64,000 nucleotides of DNA from Aquatica leii (GCA_035610365.1 CM069432.1:175197027-175261026); one strand, 5' to 3'. Numbered from the stretch's first letter, positions 42,316 to 53,818 are shown. The notes: a model not told the origin generated them from the sequence alone. Program-made: numbers and translations.

Positions 42316-42665
42316 GGCCCCTACAGATGCTCCGCCTTACCTTGATACTTGCCTGCACAGTTCTAAGTCTCAAGGTAAGAAGAAACGTGTGGATGGCAAA
42401 TCCGAAGGCTTTTCTTACATGTACAGTTCAAAAGTTGAAAGCGAAGAAATTCATGTTCTGCTTTCTTTAAAGCTAGAACTAAGCAAATGGCTATTATACA
42501 ATCATGACTTAGAGTTGACATCACACTGCTACAGTACCCTAAAAACTGAGCAAAAGTATGAACTGAACACGGTACATCTGGATGGGAACAAAGTATTAAG
42601 ACTTGCTTTAAGACTTAGAACTGTGTAAGCAAATATCAAGGTAAAACGGACCGTCTGTAGAGGCC
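42316..42665. mobile_element. piggyBac-like MITE with TTAA target duplication
   Basis: 350 bp with imperfect terminal inverted repeats of about 55 bp (GGCCCCTACAGATGCTCCG left; complement of GGCCTCTACAGACGG right), flanked by TTAA at 42,312-42,315 and 42,666-42,669. TTAA duplication is the hallmark of piggyBac. It has no transposase. Confidence 0.75.
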
Positions 42666-43214
42666 TTAAGTTATCCGCAGTATGTGTCATCGATAGACTT
42701 AACCCCAAATGCCAATAAAAACGAGCAAAAATAGAACGCCCTGTATATTTTTACACATTTCGAAACAAAATTTAATTTTGAACAAAAAATTGTTCATACA
42801 TAACAACCCTAAACTTAAAAATAAAAAAATAATAAACACTTAAATTTTTAATGTTGTGTTACAATTTGAATATCTGACGTAATCTTTTGACATTTACAGA
42901 GCAATAAAATTAAATCTTTGCATGAAACTCGGGCAAAGTATTCGTAAAAGATCAGTTTGAGATGTCAAAAATGTGCAATGATGTAGCTACAATATTGTTT
43001 TTGTTATAATCTCAAAATGATAAACCCTGGGACTGCTAGTCCCATGCGCGACTAACTAAGGGTTAAAGAGTAAAATATTAAAGGTCTCTTACTATCACTT
43101 TTTTCGTCATGAGTGGCTACACTGCTCGGATTTTCTTTAGCTGCTTTTGAGTCTAGTTTTGGTTGCGATGTCGCTAGTTCCAATAACTTTTTTGTCCTTT
43201 TCATTATAGCTTAT

Positions 43215-43880
43215 AGATCGCTTATAGATTCGAGAAGAGAAAACAAAACTTGTGAGTACCTACAAAATAAATGTTTTTGCATGAAATAGGATTCTCCTAA
43301 TTTGTTGTGTTAGAAAGTTACGAGGTACGCATTTACTGAGATTAAATGGCGGTTTCTCGACTTAGATTTGATGCTGATTCTAAGGCTAAAAACTCCAATA
43401 CCCCCATTGCCATCCACAGCAAATCTAGATCGTCGACAACACCCCGAAAAGCGAAACAAGGACATTTTCTCATTCAAATTATCTGTGAGAGCAAAAATTT
43501 GTTGTTTTTGTACATGTACATGACGTCCATTTTTTGAGTTGGTTGAATTCGGGTAAAGTTGCCTAATTCTAAACGAAAAAAGTGATGTATAAAAGTGTAC
43601 CTTCTTAAATCTGAAGGTTCAAATTGGCGCTAAAAATCAAATAGATATAGGTGTCTCCGCCATCTTGAAGATTATTAAAAAGTCGATATTCAAATTTTTC
43701 CTAATGTAAGTTTTTCCTTTGGATTGTGTCAAGTCTATGGAAGATATTTAACATTTCTTTCTATACTATTCTTAAGCACGTTTGGCTCAATTTAATTATT
43801 TTAAAGATAATCTAGATCTCCATATCGCCTTTCGAAAAATGGACATCGTGTAAGTATATCAACCTAGTTTCTTATATTTA
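43215..43880. other. Upstream region of gene C, nothing further recognised
   Basis: AT-rich; contains a 63-codon open frame at 43,346-43,537 with no recognisable motif. It may include the promoter of C, but no element can be supported. Confidence 0.4.
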
Positions 43881-43882
43881 TC

Positions 43883-43977
43883 TTAGGCGGGAACATAACA
43901 TGTCATTAGCCGGTGACATTGCCGTGTTGGCGGATTTCAACTTCGCCGTTTGTTTCGGTTTCGGGTTTCCCGCCTAA
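43883..43977. repeat. 95-bp element with 11-bp inverted ends
   Basis: TTAGGCGGGAA and TTCCCGCCTAA frame 73 bp; ATGTCATTA occurs both just inside the left end and just outside the right end. Confidence 0.45.
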
Positions 43978-44211
43978 TATGTCATTACTCTTATATTTTA
44001 ATATAAGTGATGTTATATGTGACACAGATAGTGCAAAAGTAGGAAATAGTAAATGTAATTTTTCTTACCTTTGGTTGTAACAACGTTACGACAACTTCAC
44101 GCACACGCTATGCATTCACTAGTATAAAATACCCGTGAGCGAAATATTAAGGGATGGATAATGCTTACAAAGCATAATTTACGCCTACACAATATCTATA
44201 ATTAGTTTCTA

Positions 44212-44440
44212 GTTGCCACTATATGGTGTGTATGAGAAGTTAAAGTAGTTGGCATAAAATGATATCATGACATCTTACACACCATATGAGTTCGCGGTTG
44301 CCACTTTATGGTGTGTTTGAGAAGTTAAAGTAGTTAGCATAAAATGATATCATAACATCTTACACACCATGTGAGTTTGCGGTTGCCACTTTATGGTGTG
44401 TTTGAGAAGTTAAAGTAGTTGGCATAAAACCATGTAGTGA
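44212..44440 (+). repeat. 85-bp tandem repeat starting GTTGCCACT
   Basis: Units start at 44,212, 44,297 and 44,382 (period 85, 2.7 units). Each opens GTTGCCAC, contains TATGGTGTGT and ends ACACACCAT, so every unit has inverted GGTGTGT/ACACACC ends plus one copy of the GTTGCCAC word seen around genes C and D. Confidence 0.75.
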
Positions 44441-45009
44441 AATTTTACATCCCACCATAATGTATAGGAAAACCGAAAATTGAATTTCTTTTCGCAAGGT
44501 ACAAATCGTCCCCCTTCTTTTAGCTATTATCTATTTGTTACACTCTGTGTGTCGTGAGTATACGAAATGAACAAAATATACTTATGCCAATTTTCTAATG
44601 TATTATTCTAATTCCCCCAAAACGTATACAATTTATTATGTATAAATTAGGTATAAACAAATAATTACATACAATATGCATGATACAGTTACATGTAAAG
44701 TTTCCGGCCATATGCCAGTCTGTTGACTCTGATAGATGTTATAAAGCAGAATCCTAGGAAAAATTATGAAACTCTCTGGAACCTCAGGACCATTATCACT
44801 GAACAAAAATCCATTAACTCAGACAAGCATGGAAATAATTATTCATATGTCGTTACGAAAGGACCAACCAAAGAACCTAATAATATCTTGAAATTTAACA
44901 ACTAGGCATTGCTTCTTTTGTTTAACACAATGATCTAATGTCCATCTACCATGCGTATTTAAAATTTCTCAACATCTGTATTAATCACCAAACGATTGTA
45001 ATTATATAG
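44440..45009. other. AT-rich spacer, nothing recognised
   Basis: No gene or defined repeat supported. Confidence 0.45.
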
Positions 45010-45215
45010 GGTTACTAGTACTACGAAGGCTGGGAATTCGTATTTAAATAAATATTAAACTAATCAAAAATTGAATAAAAATTATAGTGTCAAGTTATTC
45101 ATTCGATTATGAATAATCATGATTCACTTTATAAATTACATTCTTAAAAGAGTTGAGTCTATAAAACGATTAATGCCGTATTTGGCGTTTTCTTGATAAA
45201 CAAGATCGCTCAAAA
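45010..45215 (+). repeat. AT-rich repeat beginning GGCTGGGAATTC (inverted partner of 36,775-37,045)
   Basis: Plus-strand copy of the repeat left of gene C, sharing GGCTGGGAATTC, TATTTAAATAAAT, GAGTCTATAAAACG and TTGATAAACAAGATCG-type segments. Confidence 0.55.
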
Positions 45216-45395
45216 AACTGGGCGTGTGTTTAGGAATTGATGTGGCCTGTATGTCTAAATTGTATGAATTAAGGAATTAATTTTATTAAAGTATGATGAA
45301 CATGCCTTGAAATACAGCACTGCCAGCGCTCTCTGGGAAAAACATAATCCCTGATATTTTGTACTATACTTACTGTATTTACGGGAAATAAACGC

Positions 45396-45401
<6 letters not shown>

Positions 45402-45428
<27 letters not shown>
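45402..45428 (+). repeat. (TTA)n microsatellite
   Basis: About nine TTA units, unoccupied by a LINE. Confidence 0.85.
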
Positions 45429-45431
<3 letters not shown>

Positions 45432-45454
45432 ATAAATTATTTCGAAGAATGCAA

Positions 45455-45752
45455 GGTGTGGCAACATTGCATTCGTACACACTGCCTAAATTTGAATGAT
45501 AGTGACAACACATAACACTCAATGACAGCTTTTCATTATAATAGTGACGTCTTTTACACTTCGTACACCAAATTCCATTACTGGGACAACGGTTGCCACA
45601 ACTATTTATCAATGTGGACCACGAAATATGGTGTGTAAAATAAAAATTGTAATACTATACGAACCGCAATGGATGGCGCTACCTACTGTACAAACGAAAT
45701 TAAAAGTGTCACTTTACGGTCCTGTAGTACAGTTGCCACAAACATTATGGGG

Positions 45753-45811
<59 letters not shown>

Positions 45812-45835
45812 GTGCCACTATATTTGTGGCAACTT
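45455..45835. repeat. TGTGGCAAC motif cluster and (TG)n between genes C and D
   Basis: TGTGGCAAC at 45,457 and 45,825, GTTGCCACA at 45,592 and 45,732, and a TGCCAC/GTGGCA inverted pair with a 7-nt spacer at 45,813-45,831. A (TG)n run fills 45,755-45,809. The stretch ending GTTGCCACAAACATTATGG followed by GGCGTGTATGTGTG is similar to 52,150-52,190 beyond gene D. Confidence 0.6.
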
Positions 45836-46298
45836 GTGTGTGCATGCAGCTGTACTGTGACACCTTCGAAAACTGTGGCTACTTACACCCGATGTCACAA
45901 TTTTTAACCATACATCTGAACGATATCAGACGATTCCATACTATATTATCCTACACATTAACTATGACTATCGTATATTTTTCTGTATTTTAACGTAGAT
46001 GAAGAAACAACTGAAATAACAAACTTTTTGCTAGTGTGTATGAAATATGCCACATTTAAGGTATGTTCACATTGTATACACTTCAATATATCTGACACCT
46101 TTAACTGAGTTGGAGCGGTGGCGCCCTCTGTTTACTATTGCTGCGTTGCCATATTTCCTTTATCTTGAGTGCAACAATTACGTGTATCCTGTAGATTATA
46201 TTATTAAAGACTAATGTGGTCAGTTATGATTCTGTTTTGCTCAACTGTTCTTAGAAAAATATTTGTTACTTTGTAGTGTGGTTAGTTCTGGGTCGTTG

Positions 46299-46572
46299 TA
46301 TCGATATATCGATACGTCGGGCGTATCGATACGCCGATACAAACCACAAGCTCGTATCGATATATCGATATTTCGATACGTATTGATACTCCGATACGCA
46401 TCGATATTTCGATACGTAAAGAATCCATGTTTACCTCAAATGTATCGATATTTCGATACGTATCGATACTCCTGATACGTATCGATACTCGATACGTATC
46501 AATACGTATCGAAATATCGATACTCCGATATATCGATACGTATCGATACAAATCGCGTATCGATATTCGATA
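46299..46572. repeat. Dense CGATA/TATCG array
   Basis: About 34 CGATA or TATCG words in 275 bp by my count, many as TATCGATA palindromes, in irregular order with no fixed period. CGATA clusters are known binding sites of the insect boundary protein BEAF-32, and TATCGATA of DREF. A dispersed simple repeat is the alternative. Confidence 0.6.
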
Positions 46573-47754
46573 CACAAAATTCCATCGCCCAGCACTAAGT
46601 GTGGTCTTAAAAATCTTTGGTTTTTGAGAAAATTAAGTTTGATTACCTATGGCTTTTGTCAACCATTGATTTTACCAAAATTAAAAGGTTCTATCCATAG
46701 TTTACCTGCCCTTTAGATGATAAGTTAAACAACTAAAATAAAAACCTACATTTGTATTCGTGGCGTGCACTACTACATTTTTGTTTACGCTTATTGTAAA
46801 TAAATTAAGGATTTATCTATTAAACAATAATACACACCATATTGTCATTTTCAAACAAGTAGACGTGAGCAATAATCTCAACCGCGTTGTTGCATGTGAC
46901 TTTTCTATGTTGTATAATAATATTGTCATTCTGTATTTTAATCTATTCACAAGTATTTATTATATAATTTAGTAAAATGTACACCTATAAGAGACACGCC
47001 CCTTATTTGTAATAATTTATTTTGGTAACATTTTTTCTTTTCTTTTTTTAAATTTTACATTTTTATTAAAAATGAAAATAATGTTTACGACCACACGTTT
47101 TTTTAAATTAAAATATTTCAATAAGTAATATTGATTTGGTTTTTTTAAATTGAAAAAAAATTAATAATTTTTTATTTGAAATATGTCGAACAACTACAAT
47201 GTTATAATAGGTGTAAAATATTTTTGGATTTTGAATTCAATGTATTATTTTTAAGGTTCCCGCCAAAAAGTGTGGAAGTTATCTATTGTTCTCGCCCTTG
47301 CGCTGTTATAAAAATAAAAAAAAATACGGAAAAGGCGCGCATATCGGCACGTCTCACCATCTCGTTCTGTAATATATAATAATAATAACACTCACTTATC
47401 GCTGTTAACGATAGGTGTGGTTCACCGATTCAATTAAATAAGCGCTTGTATATGTGAAAAGTACGCGTAAACTCATTGTGCGATTGTGCTGACTAATAAA
47501 AACGCACCGCGTATTGACCTTCACTGAAGTTTCAGATTTATTTCAGTGTTGTGGATGTTGTTCGCTGAATATTTTAAGAAGCGAAAACTGTTAAGTGTCA
47601 GTTAATTAAGTCAAGGTATGCTTTTGTTTATCTTCTTTTTGATCTACCTATTACAGTGTAGATTACATCATGCAAAGTACAAAATGGATTTTTGCAAGCT
47701 AACATACTAAAATTATATCTATCATAATTTTTTAGTGTCCATTTTATACATACA
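46573..47754. other. Upstream region of gene D, nothing recognised
   Basis: AT-rich; probably holds the ancestral promoter of D, but I see no definable element. Confidence 0.4.
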
Positions 47755-50700
47755 ATGAAAACGAGATCGGAGAAAATTCTTCGAATGCTGAATCTCCCTT
47801 CATATGAAAATACTAAGGGATTAAATGAAGATATGAGGAAGCTTGCAACAAATCACTTCGAAGGTAATAATAGCAATTAGTAAAACGATAAATTCTTAAG
47901 TTTTTAAGTATATTTCTGAGTTGCCCCTTTTAGTCCAAACATGTAGATATCTTCTTTTAATTCAAAAAACGTTCATTTTCTTGTCTAATTATGGCGGCCG
48001 TTTTGAATTTTTAAGTCATTCAACGGAAAATTTTAGGGCACGTAAATACGCAATTTTACCAAATTAAACTATGTAAATATTTCTTACCGTTCCAATAAGA
48101 TTCTCAAGGAGGCTATCGAAATTGAATCACTCTGTATATTAAATGTAACGCCTGTCTGTTTTTTCGCTTATAACTTGAGTACCGCAATTCTGAAATTTTA
48201 AATTGACACTTGGGCGCTATTTTGAAACTTTTTTGGTGGAAAAGAGGGCTCCATAAAAATTGTTTTGAATATTATTTTATTCTTAATGCTATCAAATTTA
48301 AACTTTCGTGGCACTTCTATGACTAAAAACCATTCCACTTGTATTATATAATTAACACGTATCACTTTAAAAATTTCAGATAGAAATAGTATATTTGGGA
48401 AATTATTTTTATTTTATTTGCTACAGAAAACGTTACATCTACTACAACCGTAAATGAAAATCATATCTTCCCCATCGCATCTATACCAGATTCATCAGGC
48501 TTCATTAGTAACAACAACATAACTTCGTCGAAATTGCATACAGACGAATCATTAATTGAAACATAAAAACGCTTTCAGGAAGTAGTAGTAAAATAAACAT
48601 TTTATCTGAAGTTATTATTCAAAGACCACATAGTGCCTTAAATTTATCACTTCACACTTGCAATTCTACTTCGAATCAAGTTGATCAGAACGTTCCAGTA
48701 GATGAGCTTGTAAGTAAAGGACCCAATATATCCAGTACTTTCTCAAAAAATTTTCAAAATTACGATACTTGGTGTGAAAGTGTAACAAGTGAAAGCGAAT
48801 ATGTTCCGTCAGATGATAGTATTGTTGTGGATACAACTGATGAAGAACTTAATACATATAAAAAACATCTTCAGAAAAAAAAACAAAAAAAAGTTTACAA
48901 AAAGAGTACTAACCATTTAAGTAAGAGAGATCTTACACAATTGCTACCAGAAGAAGAACAAACTAAAAGTACACATATACCAGAAAACACAGAAATTACT
49001 GGTATTATTAAAAAGCAAAGAATAAATGTTTTTGTTAATAAAACTACTAATGCAATAACTTCTGACAGCACAGAATTTCCAACCTCTACAACAGAGAATT
49101 ACGAACCTATACCAAAGAAACATAGAGATTCTTACATAGACATATCTGCAGCTGTCAAACATGAGGGTAAACGTATCCGCAACAAAGGTCATGCCTGCTA
49201 TTTTGTCAGAAACGTGTTCAAAACTCATCAAGACATTTTGAAGTAATGGATGGAAAAGAAACAGAAGTAATAAAAATACTAGTTATGCCTAAAAAGTCAA
49301 AACTGCGAAGAGACAACTTCCCAAACCTGATAGTAGTAGAGGATTTTTACCATAATAGTGAACTAAGTTCTATGAAAAAGGTGAACTAATATTAGTGAGA
49401 CGTCCAACTGTAGCAGAATCTAAACTTGTTACTCTGAATGATTATGGCCCTTGTCCTCATTGTTTGGGATTTATGCTTAAAAACACTTTATGGCATCATA
49501 TTAGAGATAGCTGTACAGCTAAAAGACAATAATGTTGACCAAAGTAGACAAATAATTGCTGAGAGTAATGCAATTCTAAATAATACTTTTGGTACAGAAC
49601 TCTCAACTGACTTTATAACCAACATATTTTCTAAATTGCGTGATGATGATGTTGGAAATTACTGTAGAGAAGACAACTTAATACTGAGATTTGGAGCTAT
49701 GCTTTTTGAAAAACATGGAACTACCCAATGTGAACTTACACGACAATCAATGAGACAACTTTCCAAGATTTACACTTACTTTACGTAAGATGGAGAATAG
49801 CAAATTATGCTTGTCAGACTATCTTGTTCCACACAAAATTTGATGTTATTATTCAAGCTACAAAATTATTGTGTGTTTCACATAAAAACATAGTTCGAAG
49901 ACCCGAATTTGAAATACCCTCTTTAGCATTAAAGATCGGTTATGCTTTGAGAAAATGCGCAGCAATACAACGTGGGAAATGTTTAAGAGCAGGAAATTTA
50001 CGCCAAAATGAAACCTTAATGTGTTTCTTAAATCTTATGGATTTGGAATGGAGTACAAGGATATCATCTAACGCTTTAGTTACTCTGTATAACAGAAAAA
50101 TTAATGCGACGCAGTTATTACCTTTAACAAGTGATTTAATTAAACTGAATCAGCATATTCAGAAAGAAATGTCAAAAGCTCACGAAATGTTACTAAAATG
50201 TACTTCAATTCAAATTGGACTAAACTGGCTTCTTTGTGTCTTGGAAAAATCATTCTTTTCAATAAAGAAGATCAGGTGAAGGTCGCGTATGACAACTTCT
50301 GAATATTTGTCTAGGCCTTTGTGGTCTGAACAATGTACAGAAGAGCTGAAACAATCACTTACAGATTTTGAAAAAAAAATAGCGAATCAACTTACAGTAA
50401 TAGAAATAATAGGTAAACGAGGAAGAAAAGTACCTGTTCTTCTTACCCAAGATACAAAGCTTTCAATTGATAAATTGATTGAAACTAGATGTGAAGTGAA
50501 TATTTCTAAAGAAAACCCTTTGTATTTGCTCGAAGTGGCAGTTCGCTTGCAAACATGAGGGGCCATGACTGCCTTAGAAAGTTGTGTTCAGATGCTTGTT
50601 TAGAACACGCAGAAAATATTACAAGTACAAAACTGCGAAAATATATAGCAACCGTATGCCAGTTATTTAATTTGTCTGAAAACGAATATGATTGGTTGGC

Positions 50701-51510
50701 CCGGCACCTCGGTCATGATATAAGAGTACACCGAGAATTTTATAGACTGCACGAAAGCGCGGTGGAGTTAACCAAAGTGAGCCGTCTATTACTTGCAGTG
50801 GATAAAGGAGAAGTTAACAAATTTGCTGGAAAGAAGTTAGAGGACATAAATTTAGAAGGTAATTGATATAGACATAATCACATAAAGATATTAAAATAAC
50901 TGATACACCTTTCTTATGACTGTTTGCTACAGATATACTCAAAACGTAGAAGAAAGTGAGGATGATGCTGAAAATGAAGCTGAATCTGTGGAAAATATGG
51001 AGTTCGATGGAAAAGATGAGCAAAACAGAAGTAAGTACATAAAAATTTATTAGGAGAAAATACATATTTTTATTAAACGCATATGTAATTATTTTTATTT
51101 ACAGGAAAAGTACAGCTGAATGAAGTGGAAAATGTCACTCTACTGTCTCCTCATCCATATCCAGTAAAAAGTAGTTCGAAGTAAGTATAATAGGTTAAAT
51201 AAGATTTTTGTTAGAGATACTTAACCTAATATCTGGATGTTTTAGAAGTAGCAGAAAGTAATTCCGTTAAGTCTAAAGATGGCAGACGTGCTTGGACAAG
51301 CGAAGAAAAAGAAGCAGTACTGAAATATTTTAGAAATGCAGTCAAAAGAGACACTACCAGGAAAAGCTGAATGTATGAAATGTATTGAAGAGCATCCTGT
51401 TCTGTCACTAAGAAAATGGACTGACCTTAAGTTCTGCATAAAGAATCATTTATTTAAAATGAAAAAACTAAAAAGTAACTTACATTGCTGTATTATGCTT
51501 CACTTATTGA
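47755..51510 (+). pseudogene. Crypton-like tyrosine recombinase gene D (degraded)
   Basis: Exon 1 at 47,755-47,863 (MKTRSEKILRMLNLPSYE, phase 1 donor GTAATA) matches exon 1 of A. The main coding body runs 48,574-50,858 with SESEYVPSDD, a broken first finger, CPHCLGF, the catalytic segments TSTKLRKYIATVCQLFNL and LGHDIRVHREFY, ending at a GTAATT donor. Three small 3' exons follow (50,933-51,030, 51,105-51,180, from 51,246) with the SANT-like WTSEEKEAVLKYF. At least six frame interruptions make it a pseudogene. It preserves normal-length introns where A and B have a 35-nt one, and lacks the extra intron of C. Confidence 0.75.
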
Positions 51511-51859
51511 AATAAACGTTTTGATTTTAAAATATAACTGCCTTTTATTATTATGTACTTATTTATAATGTTCGTTAGAGTCATAAAAGTTATCTGTTAC
51601 AGCTACAAATCCAGTAAATGATTTTTATGACGTGATATGTAGTATAACCTTTTAGTTAAAATTGCAAAATAATAATTACTCTAATATTATGTATTTATAA
51701 AATTTTTATTCCTTACAATAAATACATATATTAATTTATTTATTGTTTTAAAAACTGTGCAAATTAGTAAGTACGTTTTTTGCATTTGGCTTTCCTTTTC
51801 AGTAGGGACAGAATACCTATAATTGAAATTAACTCGATACACTGAATCCCTTGTTCTAA

Positions 51860-52200
51860 TAAATGTGGCTACGTCACCAACTGGCAACATAGCAGTGTAA
51901 AGTATTTTCATTTTCTAATGTTTATGGCGACCGTAATATACACACTGTTTATGTTTCAGTATTTGTGACGTCCCGTTACACAGTTCTCATGTAATAATAT
52001 TTCTGGTACCGGTTGCCACAAACATAATTGTGTGCATAACTGCGCTTGTATGGAGGGTAACATAAAACTAATTAAACCACTATGCACTCCATCTTTGTGC
52101 AAATACACTAACTACGTGGGAATGAAAGTGTCACAATTAAGGATATAGTTTGGGTAGCCACAAGTATTACAAGGCGTGTAAGTGTGTGTCTGAGTGTGTC
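51860..52200. repeat. TGTGGCAAC-type motif cluster downstream of gene D
   Basis: GTTGCCACA at 52,012, near-matches TGTGGCTAC (51,864) and GTAGCCACA (52,154), and a degenerate TGTGTG run after GGCGTGTAAGTG. The order of parts repeats 45,590-45,770. Confidence 0.55.
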
Positions 52201-52227
52201 TAACGATGTACCCACGATAACTCTGGA

Positions 52228-52535
52228 TTTTTATATTCTCTCGGTTATATCAACAGATTGGTCTGATAAAGAAACCGGAAATGGATGTATACGCTATTTT
52301 TCACAGTTTTTTTTTATTTAATTTTGTACGTATGTTCTTATAGAGACAATTCTTTCTAACAATTTATCTAAATCATTTTTTTTTCCAACATTAACAGTTT
52401 AATAGATATTTGATTTATAATTTAACGTAAATTTTATATATAATCTAGGTTCGAATCCTGCCTGGGACAATTAAAAAAAAATTACATCTTAAGAGGAATG
52501 CAAGATACGTTAAAAACAACAATTTTACGCCATAT
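52228..52535 (+). repeat. Dispersed repeat with a tRNA B-box-like segment, copy 1
   Basis: Starts with TATTCTCTCGG, then CTGATAAAGAAACCGGAAAT, and has GGTTCGAATCCTGCC at 52,448 followed by an A-run. A second copy lies at 52,655-52,900. The B-box-like GGTTCGAATCC suggests SINE ancestry; no A-box is evident. Confidence 0.45.
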
Positions 52536-52654
52536 CCTTTTGACTTGTTTATACACAGAGTGCTGCATCTTTGCCACATTATCTTTTGAAGTATCTACGA
52601 TTACTCTCGAACCAAAGTCCTAGTAACTTAAAATTTAGTATAGAGCTGGCTTTT

Positions 52655-52900
52655 GATATTCTCTCGGTTTTATCAAAAATCAGATGGGCCTGATAAAGAA
52701 ACCGGAAGTGGGCGTATCCGCCATTTTTGACAGTTCTTATATAAATTTGTACGTGTGTACATAATTCGATAATGTATAATTTAAAAAGACTTCACAAATA
52801 TAATATAGGTTCTAATCCTGCCTGCGACGGTTTTTTTAAAAAATAAACTATATATCTTGAAGGAAAAACTAGAACCGTTAAAATAATAATTTTTAATGAA
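52655..52900 (+). repeat. Dispersed repeat with a tRNA B-box-like segment, copy 2
   Basis: Diverged direct copy of 52,228-52,535 (TATTCTCTCGG, GATAAAGAAACCGGAA, GGTTCTAATCCTGCC at 52,808). Confidence 0.45.
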
Positions 52901-53818
52901 GGGAAAGCAATATTGAGGCGCACAAATATAGAAGTTATTCGATATGACAGCATAAGCTCAATTTGTCATATATTTTGAAAAATTATAAAGTTAAAAACCC
53001 AAACTAATAAATAAAGTACTCATGTACTTTATTCGTTTTTAATAATGTTTTGTTAATTTGGACACAAATATTAAAAACGTCTAAATAAATAAGTAAATAA
53101 TTGACTAATGCATTTGATTTTTATTTAACTTGGTAGTTAAAAGACTATTAACCATTCAGCGCACTCTCAGCAATTGTAATTACATTAGACGGTGTAACTA
53201 TTGCATCCTCACAAACATTTACAATTTCAGTGTATACTATACGAAAATTAAAAATTGTAAAGTTTAAGAAGCAAAACGAAAGTGATATGTTAAACATTTG
53301 ACTCCAAGAGAAAGAAGTAACTAATTGACTAACATTTGAACAACTAGCTATCGCGTTATTTGCACCAAATCCGCAAAGTAAAGTTCATGGAGACTATTAT
53401 CGGGGTCTCGGAACATGACCGCGCAAACGTAACGAACGAACTACAGGCTATAGCACGCTTATACAGCTCCACTTTGCAAACAAGATAGTCAGAACATATG
53501 TTAACTAAAACAATTAATTCAAAATTTTTGGCGCCATAAATAATTTGTCCAATCGTAATTGAGAATTTGAAGTTGGTACATTCACAATTAAAAGTTGGTT
53601 AAAACTAAATAATGACAGTTTACAGCTGAAATTTTCCGCGTGCGTTTTACTAATTACTAATTGCTTTTATTGTGTTCCAGTGTTACTGTTGTTTATTAAA
53701 ATCAGTTTTCTTGAAAACTATTTTGTTGTTTTATTTGTGAAATAGAGGTATGTATTTACAAATATTTTAATAACATCTAATTTTAATGTAAGTTTTATGT
53801 TTGAAGGTTATCATTTTT
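52901..53818. other. AT-rich spacer, nothing recognised
   Basis: Contains a possible splice donor (AGAGGTATGT near 53,747) that could be a non-coding first exon of the small ORF at 53,819. Nothing else is supported. Confidence 0.4.

Larger units (their letters stand above)
37414..43204 (-). pseudogene. Crypton-like tyrosine recombinase gene C (near-intact, probably inactive)
   Basis: Minus-strand paralog. Exon 1 is near 43,204-43,092 (MKRTKKLLELATSQP, matching the short first exons of A and D). Later exons are 41,335-40,358 (acidic SGSEYIPD, finger CPYCLNAFQNMARHFEQRH, finger CPNCLGFMV...C), 39,892 to about 38,795 (catalytic domain with RRSGEAARM, TKLRKYMATVSQ, LGHDIRVHREFY), 37,903-37,703 (acidic) and 37,667-37,414 (SANT-like, VAWKEEEKECVLKFF). 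An intron at 40,357-39,893 is absent from A, B and D. A +1 shift near 38,840 follows LLAVD, and the next donor lacks GT. These suggest a dead or dying gene, though the active-site Tyr, Arg and LGH remain. A SINE-like repeat and a MITE lie in its fourth intron. Confidence 0.7.

Noticed and set aside
42204-42470. 88-codon ORF with a hydrophobic middle
   Set aside because: It overlaps the piggyBac-like MITE and has no recognisable motif.
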